Source: Pogostemon cablin
Taxonomy: Eukaryota; Streptophyta; Magnoliopsida; Lamiales; Lamiaceae
Direction of reading: 5' to 3'
DNA: 64,000 nt
Assembly (NCBI GenBank): GCA_023678885.1
Contig: CM042955.1
Span: 38,410,088 to 38,474,087 of the forward strand
Shown here: positions 21,848 to 34,251 of the stretch, in pieces
Position numbering within the stretch: the stretch's first letter is position 1
How the letters are laid out: each line of letters starts with the position of its first letter
Program-made: the position numbers and the translations under genes
The notes under the pieces: model-generated
What the model was told of the DNA's origin: nothing
The model's database searches: none
What the model saw: the letters and a program-made list of their open reading frames with translations, nothing else

Positions 21848-23700
21848 CATATAAAACACTACTTACCTGTATGGTTCGACCCGAACTGGGTGGTCGAACC
21901 ACCTTGTTGTGGTCGAAACAGATTTCTGGACGACTTTTGCTTTTGGTTCGACCCGAACCACTGGTCGAATGATTAGCCATTTTGTAATAGGGATGACCAA
22001 TTAAAATAATTTATCGAACCACAGGGAGGTAGGTACTAGTGCTTAAGCAATCTCACGTTCCTTGTAATTTTATAGAGACGAATTATCAATGAAGAGGTGT
22101 TTAAGCAAGTAATAAAATCAATCAAAGCAAGCAAGCAAGCAATGATCAACAAACAAGATAGATGAATGGATGAGTGGTTTTCCAAGTTAAGTATAAGTGA
22201 GATTAACAACAATTAAGAAGTGGAAGTCCTAGGATAAATGCATCAAATTCATATGATCATGGGTATAAGACTATGGGCCAACACTAAGTTCACCTAAGCT
22301 CCCTCTCGAGATGGATAGGATATGAATCTCAATTAGCTCAACGGATTGGTTCTCACTCAAACAATTCCAACTAGGTACTAAGCTTGAAATGAGAGTCCCT
22401 TCACACAATTAATCAACATCTCGATCAAACCAATCATATGTTCTATCAAAGGGTTCTAAATTCTAAAGGATTTCTCAATCTCTTTATAATTTATAATGCA
22501 CATAAACTATTTCATGAAATGATTCACTCAATTATCATAAGTATATAATTGATTTCTCAATCTAATCACATATTTAGACAACTAAACACACAATTCATCA
22601 TAAACCTCAAGATCTTAAACATCAATGATAGAAATCCATTTACCCAATCAATATATGAATTCAAATACACAAATCCAAAAATTATCCAACAACTCTCATG
22701 TTGCTAATCTCACAAGGGAGATTAGCCTACCATATTCAAAAGGAAATCAACATAGACATTAAGATCCTTACAAAATATGATAAACAATAAGGTTTCACTA
22801 CAAAGTATGGATGAAAACTCCCTTGAAGTGCTTCAATGGTGATCTCCTTCCTTCCCTTCCAATTCTCCTCTCTTCCTTGCTTCTTTTCCTCAATTGGATG
22901 AAGGTTTTGATGGTGGGATGATGGTAGATGGTATGTATGAAGAATGGATGAAGATGATGGTGTAAAATGGAGGAAATGGTGTGTGATGTGTGTGTGCAGG
23001 GCAAAACCATCAAAAAATCTGATCAAATATTGAAGTATTGAGTATTTATACCCCTTGGGAAGCTTCTAGAAGAAATCTAATTTTTTTACTAATCCTGTAG
23101 CAACACGACTCATGTGCCACAACACGGCCAAGGAATGGTCGTGTTGTGCGTTTTGATGTCATTGCACGGCCATCTCTTACAGGCCCGTTTGCAGTACACG
23201 GCTCGTGTAGCACGACACAGCTCGTGTACTTGAAACGGCTGGCCGTGTTATTGCTACCTTGTTTTCTTCTTCCTTCTTTCGTTTCCCTTCTCCATTTTCG
23301 TTCTGATTTCACCTGTTTTACATACGATTAAGTTCATTCACACTCAATTCCATAAAAACACATAACTCCACCAAATAGCACATAAACACGGATAAAAATA
23401 TACGAAAATACACATAAAAAGACACAAATCTAGGTAAAAACATCACTCATCATCGAACCAGGGTGTCATTGTCGAACCAGCCTGTTAAAAACTTTCAGGT
23501 GGCTAGTTCGACTCGAACCAATGGTTGAACCACACCATGCTTGGTTGAATCGACCTGTAATAATTTCTCTGATGGCTGGTTCGAGTCGAACGTCTAGTCG
23601 AACCACATCACTCCTGGTCGAATCGACCTGTAACAGATTCTCTGATCCATGGTTTGACTTGGACTACTTAGTTTGACCTGTCTCCTTGGTCGAATCGAGC
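21848..23700 (-). promoter_or_regulatory. Internal promoter-like module upstream of B-type env-like gene, copy 1, split by a solo LTR
   Basis: GGTCGAACC-type motifs occupy 21875-21969 and 23453-23700, with a TTTTATATG TATA-like sequence at 21848-21858, about 225 bp before the ATG at 21624. The cluster was one block until the solo LTR at 21970-23452 inserted inside a GGTCGAACC motif. The uninterrupted form survives at 31160-31520. Confidence 0.55.
21970..23452 (-). repeat. Solo LTR 1 (E_R-like family, ACACGGCC motif)
   Basis: 1483 bp, TGATTAG...CTCATCA, flanked by perfect 5 bp duplications TCGAA (21965-21969 and 23453-23457). The empty site is present in the duplicated copy at 31270-31290. 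The U3 contains CACGGCC/GGCCGTG palindromes at 23096-23240 and a TATA box near 23043-23050 (minus strand). No internal element sequence remains. Overlapping ORFs are not credible genes. Confidence 0.9.
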
Positions 23701-24185
23701 CCCTGTTCCTTCTAAATCCACTATTCTTCGTTCCCTGCAAACTTCAAGCTCAAAAACGATCATTAGGTACCAAAACAGAGCAAAACTAAGCTAGATAACC
23801 ACTATTAAGACTCATAAATTTTGTGCATATACTCCGCGTACGACACAATAAATAAAACACCACTAAACATTAGACAAATTGCAAAAAATTGACACATCAA
23901 AATTGGTTAAAGTTTTAATATGCCGTAAAAAATCAACTCCCATAACAAACGTTACAAAGAAAAGATCATACTTTCGGTGCTATGATGAGGTAAGTACATC
24001 ACACCCCCAAAACTTAGTAGAAACTATAGTCAAAACTAAGTTTGCAAGAAGATGTAATTTCCGATAAGTAAGCACGTCAAATATAAAAATTTCTTACTCA
24101 CACTAATGAAATAAAACAATAAAACAAGAGGGACAACCCCAACAAGCGCTCTTGTTTAACATCGGAGAGTCACGACAGTACTAAT
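23701..24185 (-). other. Spacer between integrase and env-like promoter, copy 1
   Basis: AT-rich, non-coding, collinear with 31521-32004. It holds the polypurine-like tract CTAAGTTTTGGGGGTGTGATG (minus strand, about 23996-24016). Confidence 0.55.
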
Positions 24186-25460
24186 TCAATGCAAGGTATC
24201 CTCAAAGATGATGCAAGAATCATCCGGTGACTTATAATGCTTCAATCGATGCCCATTCACCATTATGATGTCACCATCTTTGTCTATTATTTCAAAACTC
24301 CCCCCTCCGCAGGCTGTATGGATAATGATCGATCCCGTCCACTTTGATTTCCATTTTTCTACAAAGATCTTCAAACGAGAGTTAAAGAGTAATACCTTAT
24401 CACCTTGCTTGAACTCCTTGTAAGTGATCTTCGAATCATGTCATTTCTTCATTCTTTCATTGTAGATCACCGAATTCTTGTAAGCTTGATTCCTAAACTC
24501 GTCTAGTTAATTGATAAGGGTCATCCTCAACTCTTTTTGATCCTTAAGACACAAGTTCAAGCTTCTCAATGCCCAAAAAGCTCTATGCTGAACCTCTACG
24601 GATAAGTGGCACGGCTTCCAATAGATGATTTGATAAAGAGACATGTCAAGCACAGTCTTGTATGCAGTTTGGAACCCCCACAAGACATCATCGAGCTTCA
24701 TAGCCCAATCCTTCCTATTAGTTCCTACTAATTTCTCCAAAATTTGCTTAACTTGTGGATTGGAGACCTCGGCTTGCCCATTAGCTTGAGGATGATTGGG
24801 TGTAGTAATCCTATGCTTCACACTGTAATCCTTGAGCACTCTTTTCAGAAGCTTGTTGACAAAGTGGGAACCTCCATCACTTACAAGTGCTCTAGGGACT
24901 CCATAGCAAGCAAAGATATATTTCTTCAAGAAAGACAACACGATCTTTGAATCATTCAGGGGAGTAGGAATGACCTCCACCCACTTAGAAACATAATCCA
25001 CATCAAGTAAGATGTAGAGAAATCCATTAGATGGGTGAAAAGGCCCCATAAATTCGATTCCCCATACATCAAAGATCTCAACAACAATGCTCGGCTGAAG
25101 TGGCATCTCATCTCTTCTACTTATGTTTCCCATCCGTTGACATCTGTCGCATGTCGCTACATAGGATTCATAATCTTTAAATAAAGTAGGCCAATAAAGA
25201 GCAGATTGAAGTATCTTAGCTGCCATCTTTTGAGCTCCGAAGTGCCACCGTTAGGTTGTGCATGGTAAAAGTCAAGAACACTTTCCATCTCCATCTCGGG
25301 CACACACCTATGGATGATATAATCCATACAAATCTTGTAGACGAATGGATCATAACATATGAAAGTCTCAACATCCCCTTTAATCTTCGCAAGCTGATAT
25401 CTGTTGAGATTTCTTGAAATTTATCCTACGGCAATTTAATCGACATAATCCACGTACCAT
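24186..25460 (-). pseudogene. B-type integrase, copy 1
   Basis: Ty3/gypsy integrase. A damaged HHCC zinc-binding region spans about 25260-25130 (CDRCQRMGN is intact). The DDE core has its first Asp replaced in WGIE, the second in ALVSDGGSHF and the Glu in QAEVSN, running 25226-24507. A C-terminal module at 24374-24186 ends GHRLKHYKSP. A stop near 24507 splits core and C-terminus, and a frameshift near 25226 splits the zinc-binding region from the core. The D-to-E change at the first catalytic residue would itself be expected to impair activity. The collinear copy is at 32005-33250. Confidence 0.85.
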
Positions 25461-25471
25461 GGATCCACTTC

Positions 25472-25747
25472 TTAGGCAGCTACTACACAAGCTCTTTCCG
25501 GTCCTTCAGCAAACACCACCATGATCTTCTCATCAGGAAACATCTCTTCTACGTATTCAAAATAATCATCACAATGCTCCCTTGTCTCCATTCTTGATAG
25601 GTGATCCGCCAACACATTCTCCGTTCCTTTCTTATGTTGGATCTCCATATCAAATTCGAGCAAAAGAAGGATCCATCTAATGATCCTTGGCTTTGCTTCA
25701 TTCTTCTCCATCATGTACCGGATCGCAGAATGATCCGTATACACACT
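25472..25747 (-). pseudogene. RNase H C-terminal fragment, copy 1, cut at the duplication junction
   Basis: An open frame starting YTDHSAIRYMMEKNEAKPRIIRW, the end of a Ty3/gypsy RNase H, followed by the linker to integrase. It begins abruptly at 25747, where the sequence to the right switches to env-like ORF sequence (25748 onward). The intact continuation is present for the second copy at 33571. Confidence 0.85.
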
Positions 25748-26652
25748 GGGAACTTGAAAGAAATTGGATTCTTACCACGGATGAACATCCACATATCATC
25801 TCTCCTCTGAATCAAGCCCATCCTCACACAAGTCGATAAATCAAATCAGGATCTCCTCGGATCAGCCGATGCTTAGTCAAATCAACTTGATAATACTCCG
25901 CTATCGGAGTAATCAATCTACCAATGTTGACCTCTGGAACGAGTGAGTAGAAAACTTGTACTGCTGCTGGAAAAAGTACGCCCCCACATTGAAACGAACT
26001 CATTCATCATGCACCATAGCACGTAAAGCTCTGCTCTAGGTATGCAACTCCCCTCAGATCGAGCAAACGGAGTATTGCTTAGGATTCGATCCATATATGC
26101 TATCACAGGATTGCGAATAAAAGCAACCCTAGCGGTATTGGTATTGTAATCACCTTGGCTCCCCAAAATATATCTCCAGAACTCATCAACTTTAAACTCT
26201 TCATTTTCTACTGCAGAAATCCCCATCGGACATCCAACCATTTCATCGCTCATTTGACAGCATATGCTGCAGCTGGCCACCAATCTGCATCCACAAGCCG
26301 TAAGGAAGATAATGATCTCCACAATCAACTCTTATCATGCACAACACCTCGGCTGTGATATGGAAATAAGTCTCCCTCTTCAGCTCCATAAATCGAGTGA
26401 TCCCTACTCGATTGAACATCCAACAAATATCGTTGATGATGTTCAATCTCCACCATTGCTTGATCATCCTGATAACGCGTCCTTGTTATCTTGTCCTATA
26501 TTGCTCCCCACAACTTTTTCTTCTCCTCCCAATTATCAATCCATATGCCGAAATCGGATGTCCTCCTCTTATCCTTCTTAAGCTTCTTTGCAACTTCACT
26601 CTTCTTAGGAGGATTAGTCTCCTTCCTCTTAGAAGATATATCAATTCCTTTA
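25748..26652 (-). pseudogene. A-type env-like/ATHILA ORF-1 main exon, copy 2 (C-terminus missing)
   Basis: Second copy of the region 16411-17285. The open part 25918-26328 contains the core ending ...AYMDRILSNTPFARSEGSCI and LYVLWCMMNEF. It retains about 54 bp near 26106-26160 that copy 1 has lost. The C-terminal quarter is missing because the duplication begins at 25748. Frameshifts and stops interrupt the N-terminal half. Confidence 0.7.
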
Positions 26653-27250
26653 CCTACAAAGATTATATCTCAATACACAATAGAGGAAATAAAACAAGTA
26701 TACCCAACCTAGGACTAATTAAAGCATGAATTCTACTCATGACTTCAAATTCGAATGCCAAAATCACTTCATAAACCAATTTCCCAAAATCTCAAGTGTA
26801 CTTCAAAAACCTAGAAAATATATTCTCAACACCTTCAATTTAAAGAAAATTAGAATCAAAAGTCCTAAGTCTCACTCCAAATATTCAACATACTTCATGA
26901 AATCAACATGCCTCCAAATTCATCAAAAAAAATCAAATAATAACTCAAGCATGCTTATCTTCCATACTTCAATTGCACAACATCATCTTTTCAAATCAAC
27001 GAGTCCATACATAAATAACAAAATTAAGCTCAAACCCGTAAGATTAGCACCATCAATTTCACAAAATTCCATCAATCCAACGTACATTGAACCCATGCAA
27101 ATTCACGTAAAATTTCAACAAGAACACCAAGATTTCAAACTTCAATTCCAACTAAAACTATGTTTAATCAACTTACCCAATATTCACTAAGTACAATTCA
27201 CTTCAATTCAAGGGTAAATAGTCAAGAAAACATACTTTATCTCCGGTCAT
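26653..27250 (-). other. A-type env-like exon 1 and intron, copy 2
   Basis: ATG at 27250 and acceptor TTTGTAG before 26653 are kept. The donor reads AAAGTATGT, one G fewer than AAAGGTATGT in copy 1. A GT dinucleotide is still present, but the reading phase of a spliced product would shift. This copy therefore looks decayed. Confidence 0.5.
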
Positions 27251-27450
27251 GGTGTGTGTATGATGTGTAGCAGAAAATCCCCAAAAGTTGAATGGTCCCA
27301 AAATCGGGCTTGAATCCTTCGAATCTTGGATGTGGAAGTGTGTGGATAGTAAGAATTAAGTATGGGATGAGTTTAGAGTGAATTTCGTACTAATCAAAAT
27401 GAGAGTTTGAGAAAGGGTGACGGGGAGAGTGGTCGAACAGGCATAAAAAA

Positions 27451-27800
27451 TTGCCTTATATCGCGACTCCAGACCCAGTTCGAGTTGAATGGTCTGGTCG
27501 AACCGAGTCCTCCAAGTGAAATGGGCTACATGTTTGCTGAAAATACGTCTATTTCAACCTCCGTTCAACCAAAAAGTAGTGGTCGAACGGAATGGCTTTG
27601 TCGAACCAGCTCCCTATAATCTAAAAAGTCTCCCTTCTCTAGTGCGACCGCCGTTCGACCAGAGCTTGTTGGTCGAATGGGAATGGCTTTGTCGAACTGG
27701 CCTCCTATAAGCTGAATATACATCTAGCATACCGTTCGACCGTCGTTCAACCATAGCATCTTGGTCGAGCGATAAAAGTTTGGTCGAACGGGATTCCAGA
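27451..27800 (-). promoter_or_regulatory. A-type internal promoter-like module, copy 2
   Basis: Second copy of 18093-18460: a GGTCGAAC cluster (27480-27795) and the TATA-like CGATATAAGG (27454-27463, minus strand), about 210 bp before the ATG at 27250. Confidence 0.5.
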
Positions 27801-28354
27801 AATTTGTTTTTTCATGCTTCTCTTCGTCCCCTGCAAAACTCAAACTCTAAAACAACATCAAGCATCATATTAATCCAAAATAATAGTTAGAGAACCCCTC
27901 TTAGACTATAAAAATCATGTATACTACTCCGTTCACACTAATAGAATAAATACAACACCACTAAACACTAGGCAAATTGCAAAAAACTTGACACATCAAA
28001 ATCGATTAAAGTTTTAATATACCGCAAAAAATCAAATCTAGAAAACATTACGAAGAAAAAATTATACTCTTGGTTCTACGATGAGGTAAGTACATCACAT
28101 TCCCCAAACTTAGTAGAAACCATAGTCGAGCTTATGGTTACGCATGAACTTGAATTGAATTTGAGTGTAAACACCTAAACCCATAAGTGTACATCTTTTA
28201 CACTTGAGTGCGAGTGATATATACTTCCCGTGAGAACATGTCAATGGAGCATTTGAATTGGTGGTGATTGTCTTATCTTGTTTGCTAAGAATTGATTATT
28301 TCATGTGATGAGAGTTCCATGACCTAAGTTGAGCACAATTGTATTCCAAAAACT
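27801..28354. other. Spacer and inverted tail fragment, copy 2
   Basis: Copy of 18461-19008, including the polypurine-like tract at 28100-28112 (minus strand AAGTTTGGGGAATG) and the opposite-orientation tail fragment 28127-28354. No coding sequence. Confidence 0.5.
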
Positions 28355-29560
28355 TGATGCGCATTTTTTTTGCACGCAAAATTAATCCCCAAGTATTAAG
28401 TATATCAGTTGCAGCTTAAGCAAGCGACCAAGTTAAATATCGAACCCAAAAGATGGCGTATTATCAATTTAATTATTTACTAAATTAGTTAAGACGAAAG
28501 GCAATAACATTTAAGAATTGAATTATTAACTAATAAATAATTAATTTAAAATAACAAATAAAATATATAACACTGGAAGAATACGAAAGTGGCTCAAAAA
28601 TGGAGAATTGGTAGCTCTAAGGTAATCTAGTTTTACTACTTAACTTCCCTCTCTAGTGCAGGCCAACTCTGCCTTGTGGACTATGGACGCATCACTAAAC
28701 CATGAAAATCTACTCTATAGACACAAGTAAATATGTGTATAACACGTGTGAATAACATTGGAGCAAGAAATATAATTCCACTCCCTTTCTAGGTACTATA
28801 AGTATCAATTATTTCCCTGGCCAATTGGTACTCTAACCCTATATGATCTCCCTTTATAGGTACTATAAAATTATCCTCTTTATCCTGCTTACTAACCCGA
28901 ATTCAATTCAATTAATAAACATTCATATATGATAGTTCTAATGAAGCTACGGAGTCCCCTCACTTTGAATCATAACATGGAAGCCTGTTCAGCGGTGAAC
29001 GCACTCAATCTTCAACCAAGATATATATTCAGACTCTATATAACAATTAAGATGCATAAAACGACCGTGAATATGGATTAAAAAAGCACAATCATATATA
29101 AAATAAATCCACAAGTAGTGTTGTACGGAGGGCACATAAGAGAGTTTAATTAATTCATAAAACCTTCAAAACACTAGATCTACCAAAATGGTTCTAGCCC
29201 ATGATGTTGCGAAGAACAATCATGGGCGTTGGATAGATCTTACCCGGATGTCTGGAAAATACAAGATAAATTAGAAAACGATAAAAACCCTAAATTGGGG
29301 GGTCGTCGCGTCCTTCTCCGTCTTGAATCCTTCTCTTGGTTCTCCTCTTGATCAGCAGATGAATCTTCAAAGTGATGGATGGATGGAGAAAAGGATGTGG
29401 ATGATAGTTGGGGGGTGATCCCCCCTTGTGGGGTGGTGTAGGATGGATGTGACTCTCCCCCACATTGAATAATGATGTAAAATATATATAGGTGTGAGAA
29501 GGGACTTAAATAAGGAAATAAAAGATATGGGTAAATCATGGAGGATTATGTGATAGGGAG
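28355..29560 (-). repeat. Truncated LTR C, copy 2
   Basis: Copy of 19009-20235, starting TGATGCGCATTTTT, with a TATA-like box at 29481-29492 on the minus strand. The right boundary with copia LTR sequence is approximate. The 99-codon minus-strand ORF here is not a gene. Confidence 0.6.
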
Positions 29561-30323
29561 ATTTATTGTGCTCTAAGAAATAGGTAATTTTTGGAAATTT
29601 TCGAAAATTCTCGCTGCCATATGCGCGACTTCACGATTTTGAGATTTTAGTGATTCTTGTGCTCACGTGATCCTCTCTTCATTGACTTTCTATCCATATA
29701 AAGAAATATCAGAAACTCCAATATTTGAATATATAACAAGCTCCTCAATGGGACATCATAAACCTATATCGGACACGGATTCCTTCTACAATCAATAGCA
29801 CACCATAGAGACAACACTATTTTCCAACTCACTGAGTTTGTTGATTTAATTACACTTAAATCTCACCCATTGATGAATCAAAGAAATACATAATGTCTTA
29901 CGTGTTGAGGTTATTGTATAGAGATTAAGAGCATGAACATCCATAATAACTGAGATCAAGTTCTTCTATATAGACAGTGCAAGTCTAACGATCTCAAACG
30001 GTCCTGCTCAATACACACAAAGTACACTAATGTGATTCTATAGTCAAGACAAACTAATACCAAATCACACTACAACCATCCCGATAGAGAGTCCCCGTTT
30101 ATCTCGGTTGTGAGCATCTGTTTATACTTTATAAGGAAACCAATAATATGATCTTCTGTGTGTTGTCGCACAACATATTATCTACAGTATAAAATAAGTG
30201 GACTATTGCATCGGACATATAAATAATTATAAGACACAAACATTTGATCATTGATTCTCATTTCAAATAAATTGTTATATCATTGTTCATACAAAAAGCT
30301 AGTCTTTTAGTATATAATCCAAT
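29561..30323 (-). repeat. Divergent copia LTR, copy 2
   Basis: Copy of 20236-21007. The terminal CCAACA has become CCAATG at 30318-30323. Same internal deletion relative to copia-1 LTRs. Confidence 0.6.
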
Positions 30324-30936
30324 GGGTACCTCGTTCGAGCGATCTTATCAGACATATTGTCCCATCGATCCTCTCCTCCTAGTTCTCCATTCGAATCTTA
30401 AAATTCCTAAGCAGCCTCTCCTTAATCCTTAACTTCTTTGTGACTTCGTCCTCACTAGACGGCTTGTCTTGTCTTTTCTTAGATCGAACTTCAGTCACCT
30501 TTCCTTTTCTTGCAAGAAAAATATTTCAATGCCCAACAGATACAAGAAAAGCAAACTAAATCTAGTTCAAAACTAACTATACATGAAACTCCACTCAAGA
30601 CTTCAAGTTTAAACAAGTATATATAATCAATTCAAACAAGCATGCTTCCAACTTCATCATGAATTCAATAATCAAACTAATACACATGCTTTACTTCAAC
30701 TTCAACTCCGTAATAAGAACTATCAACAATTTCACGTAAACATCAAGGTCTAGCAACAAATCAACAATTAAAATCGGACCTATCACTTGTTCATATGATA
30801 TTTTCAACAAAAATTCAAATTACATCATGAATCCCTATAAAAACTAGTTAAATCAACTTACCCACTTATAGTCAAGCAATAGAACTTCAATCCTAGGGTA
30901 ATAGAGTCAAGAGAACATACCTTTTGATTCGGCCAT
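30324..30936 (-). pseudogene. B-type env-like gene fragment, copy 2
   Basis: ATG at 30936, short exon to 30921 and donor GTATGTTC are intact. The acceptor corresponding to CTTGTAG is mutated to CTTGCAA near 30515, so the original splice site is lost. The exon 2 start is recognisable but truncated at 30324 by the copia LTR. Confidence 0.6.
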
Positions 30937-31159
30937 GGCTTATATGAACTAAGCACGAAAAATCCGCAAATTGGATGAAGAACCCTAGTTTCACAACTAA
31001 ATTACTCCAAATCCGTAAGAAATCAAGTATGGGAAGGATAGGAAGTGGTATAATCGGAGTAGAATCAAGTAAAATTGAAGTTTGGAAGAAAAGGTTTTTT
31101 GTTCGGAGAGGATTCGAGTGAGGGTGGTGTGCAAAGTGATCGAAACAGGGGCGAAAATC

Positions 31160-31520
31160 GCATATAAAACACTACTTACCTGTATGGTTCGACCCGAACC
31201 GGGTGGTCAAACCACCTCATCATGGTCGAAGCACATTCTGGACGACTTTTGCATTTGATTCGACCTGAATCACTGGTCGAACCAGGGTGTCATGGTCGAA
31301 CCAGCCTGATACAAACTTTCAGGTGGCTAGTTCAACTCGAACCCATTGTCAAATCATACCATGCTAGGTCGAATCGACCTGTAATAATTTCTCTGATGGC
31401 TGGTTCGAGTCGAACGTCTAGTCAAACCGCATCACTCCTAGTCGAATCGGCTTGTAATAAATTCTCTGATCCATGGTTCGACTTGGACTGCTTGGTTCAA
31501 CCTGTCTCCTTGGTCGTACT
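31160..31520 (-). promoter_or_regulatory. B-type internal promoter-like module, copy 2 (uninterrupted)
   Basis: An uninterrupted GGTCGAACC-type cluster (31185-31520) with a TTTTATATG TATA-like sequence at 31160-31170, about 225 bp before the ATG at 30936. It is the pre-insertion form of 21848-23700. Confidence 0.55.
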
Positions 31521-32004
31521 GAGCCCCTGTTCCTTCTAAATCCACTATTCTTCGTCCCCTGCGAACTTCAAGCTCAAAAATGATCATTAGGTACTAAAAT
31601 AGAGCAAAACTAAGCTAGAGAACCACTATTAAGTCTCATAAATTTTGTGCATATACTCCGCGTATGACACAATAAATAAAAGACCACTAAAGATTAGACA
31701 AATTGCAAAAAATCGATACATCAAAATTGATAAAAGTTTCAATATGCCGTAAAAAAATCAACTCCCCTAACAAATGTTATAAAGAAAAGATTATACTTTC
31801 GGTGCTATGATGAGGTAAGTACATCACACCCCTCAAACTTAGTAGAAACTATAGTCAAAACTAACTTTGAAGAAGATGTAATTTCCGATAAGTAAGCACG
31901 TCAAATATAAAAATTTCTTACTCACACTAATAAAATAAAACAATAAAACGGGAGGGACAGCCCCTAACTAGCGCTCTTGTTCAACTTCGAAGAGTCACGA
32001 TGGT
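31521..32004 (-). other. Spacer between integrase and env-like promoter, copy 2
   Basis: Collinear with 23701-24185. The polypurine-like tract lies at 31828-31841 (minus strand AAGTTTGAGGGGTGTGATG). No coding sequence. Confidence 0.55.
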
Positions 32005-33250
32005 ACCAATTCAATGCAAGGTATCCTAAAAGATGATGCAAGAATCATCCGGTGATATATAATATTTCAATCGATGTCCATTCGCCACTATGATGTCTCC
32101 ATATTTGTCCATTATTTCAAAACTCCCCCCTCCGCAAGTTCTATGGATAATGAACTATCCCATCCACTTTGATTTCTATTTTTCTGCAAAGAGCTTCAAA
32201 TGGGAGTTAAAGAGCAATACCTTATCTCCTTGCTTAAACTCCTTGTAAGTGATCTTCGAATCATGCCATTTCTTCATTCTTTCCTTGTAAATCACCGAAT
32301 TCTTGTAAGCTTGATTCCTAAACTCGTCTAGTTAATTGATATGAGTATTCTCAACTCTTTTTGATCCTTAAGACACAAGTTCAAGCTTCTCAATGACCAA
32401 AAAGCTCTATGCTGAACCTCTATGGGTAAGTGGCACGGCTTCCAATAGACAATTTGATAAGGAGACATGTCAAGCACAGTCTTGTATGTAGTTCGAAACC
32501 CCCATAAGACATCATTGAGCTTCATAGCCCAATCCTTCCTATTAGTTCCTACTAATTTCTCCAAAATTTGCTAACTTGTTGGTTGGAGACCTCGGCTTGC
32601 CAATTAGCTTGAGGATGATAGGGTGTAGTAACCCTATGCTCCACACCGTAATCCTTGAGCACTCTTTTCAGAAGCTTGTTGACGAAGTGGGAACCTCCAT
32701 CACTTACAAGTGCTCTAGGGACTCCATAGCGGGCAAAGATATATTTCTTCAAGAAAGACAACACGATCTTTGAATCATTCAGGCGATTAGGAATGGCCTC
32801 CACCCACTTAGAAACATAATCCACAACAATTAGGATGTAGAGAAATCCATTAGATGGGGGAAAAGGCCCTATAAAATCGATTCCCCATACATTAAAGATC
32901 TCAACAACAATGCTCGGCTGAAGTGGCATCTCATCTCTTCTACTTATGTTTCCCATCCGTTGACATCTATCGCATGTCGCTACATAGGATTCATTGTCTT
33001 TAAACAAATTAGGCCAATAAAGAGCAGATTGAAGTACCTTAGTTACCGTCTTTTGAGCTCCGAAGTGGCCCCATTAGGTTGTGCATGGCAAAAGTCAAGA
33101 ACACTCTCCATCTCCATCTCGTGCACACACCTATGGATGATAGAATCCATACAAATCTTGTAGACGAATGGATCATACCATATGAAAGTCTCAACATCCC
33201 CTTTAATCTTTGGAAGCTGATATCTGTTGAGATTTCATGGAATTTCTCCT
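32005..33250 (-). pseudogene. Element B integrase (copy 2)
   Basis: Zinc-binding end CDRCQRMGN near 32950. The DDE core has WGIDFIGPFPPSNG (first Asp intact, unlike copy 1), ALVSDGGSHFVNK and QAEVSN, followed by the KPCHLPIEVQHRAFW region. A frameshift near 32560, just after the catalytic Glu, splits the ORFs 33007-32552 and 32564-32328. Further frame damage precedes the C-terminal module (about 32200-32005). It belongs to the B gag-pol frame that continues to the right. Confidence 0.85.
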
Positions 33251-34251
33251 ACGGCAATGTAATCGACATAATCCACGTACCATGGATCCACTTCTTGGGC
33301 AGCTACTACACAAGTTCTTTTCGGTCCTTCAGCAAACACCGCCATGATCTTCTCATCAGGAAGCATCTCTTCTATGTATTTAAAAGAATCATCACAATAC
33401 TCCCTTGTCTCCATCCTTGATAGGTGATCCGCCAACACATTCTCCGTTCATTTCTTATCTCGGATCTCCATATCAAATTCGTGCAGAAGAAGGATCCATC
33501 TAATGATCCTTGGCTTCGCATCTTTCTTCTCCATCAAGTACCGAATCTCAAAATGATCCGTATACATAATGGTCTTCATGCTAATCAAATACTGTCGAAA
33601 CTTATTGAATGCATACACAACAGCTAGAAACTTATTTCAGTGACAATATAGTTCTTTTGTGCATGCTCAAAAGTCTTACTCGCATAGTAGATGGCGAGAA
33701 CTTCTTCTTATTCATCTGCCCAAGCACCACTCCAAGTGCTTGATCACTTGCATCACACATAAATACAAATAGTTGAGTCCAATCCGGTGTGATCAAGATA
33801 GGCGCATTAATAAGTGCCTCTTTCAAAACCTGAAAAGATGTTAGGCATTCATCATAAAAAACAAAAGGAACATCCTTTTCAAGTAAGTGAGACAAGTCTT
33901 TGATAAATCTCCTATAAAATCCTGAGTGTCCAAGGAAGGACCCTACTCCTCTTTCATTAGTAGGTGGTGGAAGCTTCTAAATCGAAACCACCTTTGCTCT
34001 ATCCACCTGCAATCCCTTAGTCAAAATATGATGTCCAAGAACAATCCCATCTCTCATCATGATGTTGCACTTCTCCCAATTCAAGACAAGATTAGTTTCT
34101 TGACATCTCTTCAAAACAGTAGATAAGTTAGATAAACAAATATCAAAAGAGGAACCAAACACAGAAAAATCATCCATAAACACCTCCATGATTTTTTCTA
34201 TCAACCCATCAAATATGTCCATCATGTAGCGCTGAAATGTAGCAGGTGTAC
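33235..34251 (-). pseudogene. Element B reverse transcriptase (C-terminal part) and RNase H
   Basis: From right to left: RT palm with IMEVFMDDFSVFGSS (FMDD form of the catalytic box) and the NWEKCNIM...GIVLGHHI segment; then the RNase H start with FVFMCDASDQALGVVLGQ; then the RNase H end near 33560-33430 with NVLADHLSRME at 33235-33438. Stops and frameshifts at about 33970, 33630 and 33440 break it into four ORFs. It is separated from the RT N-terminal part only by solo LTR 2. Confidence 0.85.

Larger units (their letters stand above)
16411..33570. repeat. Tandem direct duplication of ~7.8 kb (16411-25747 and 25748-33570)
   Basis: The two units are collinear throughout: A env-like exon, intron, A internal promoter, inverted tail, LTR C, copia LTR, B env-like start, B internal promoter, integrase, RNase H end. 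Copy 1 is 9337 bp only because solo LTR 1 plus its target duplication (1488 bp) was added later; without it the units are 7849 and 7823 bp. The junction at 25747/25748 joins RNase H to env-like sequence, with a short TGG microhomology shared by both parental ends. Confidence 0.85.
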
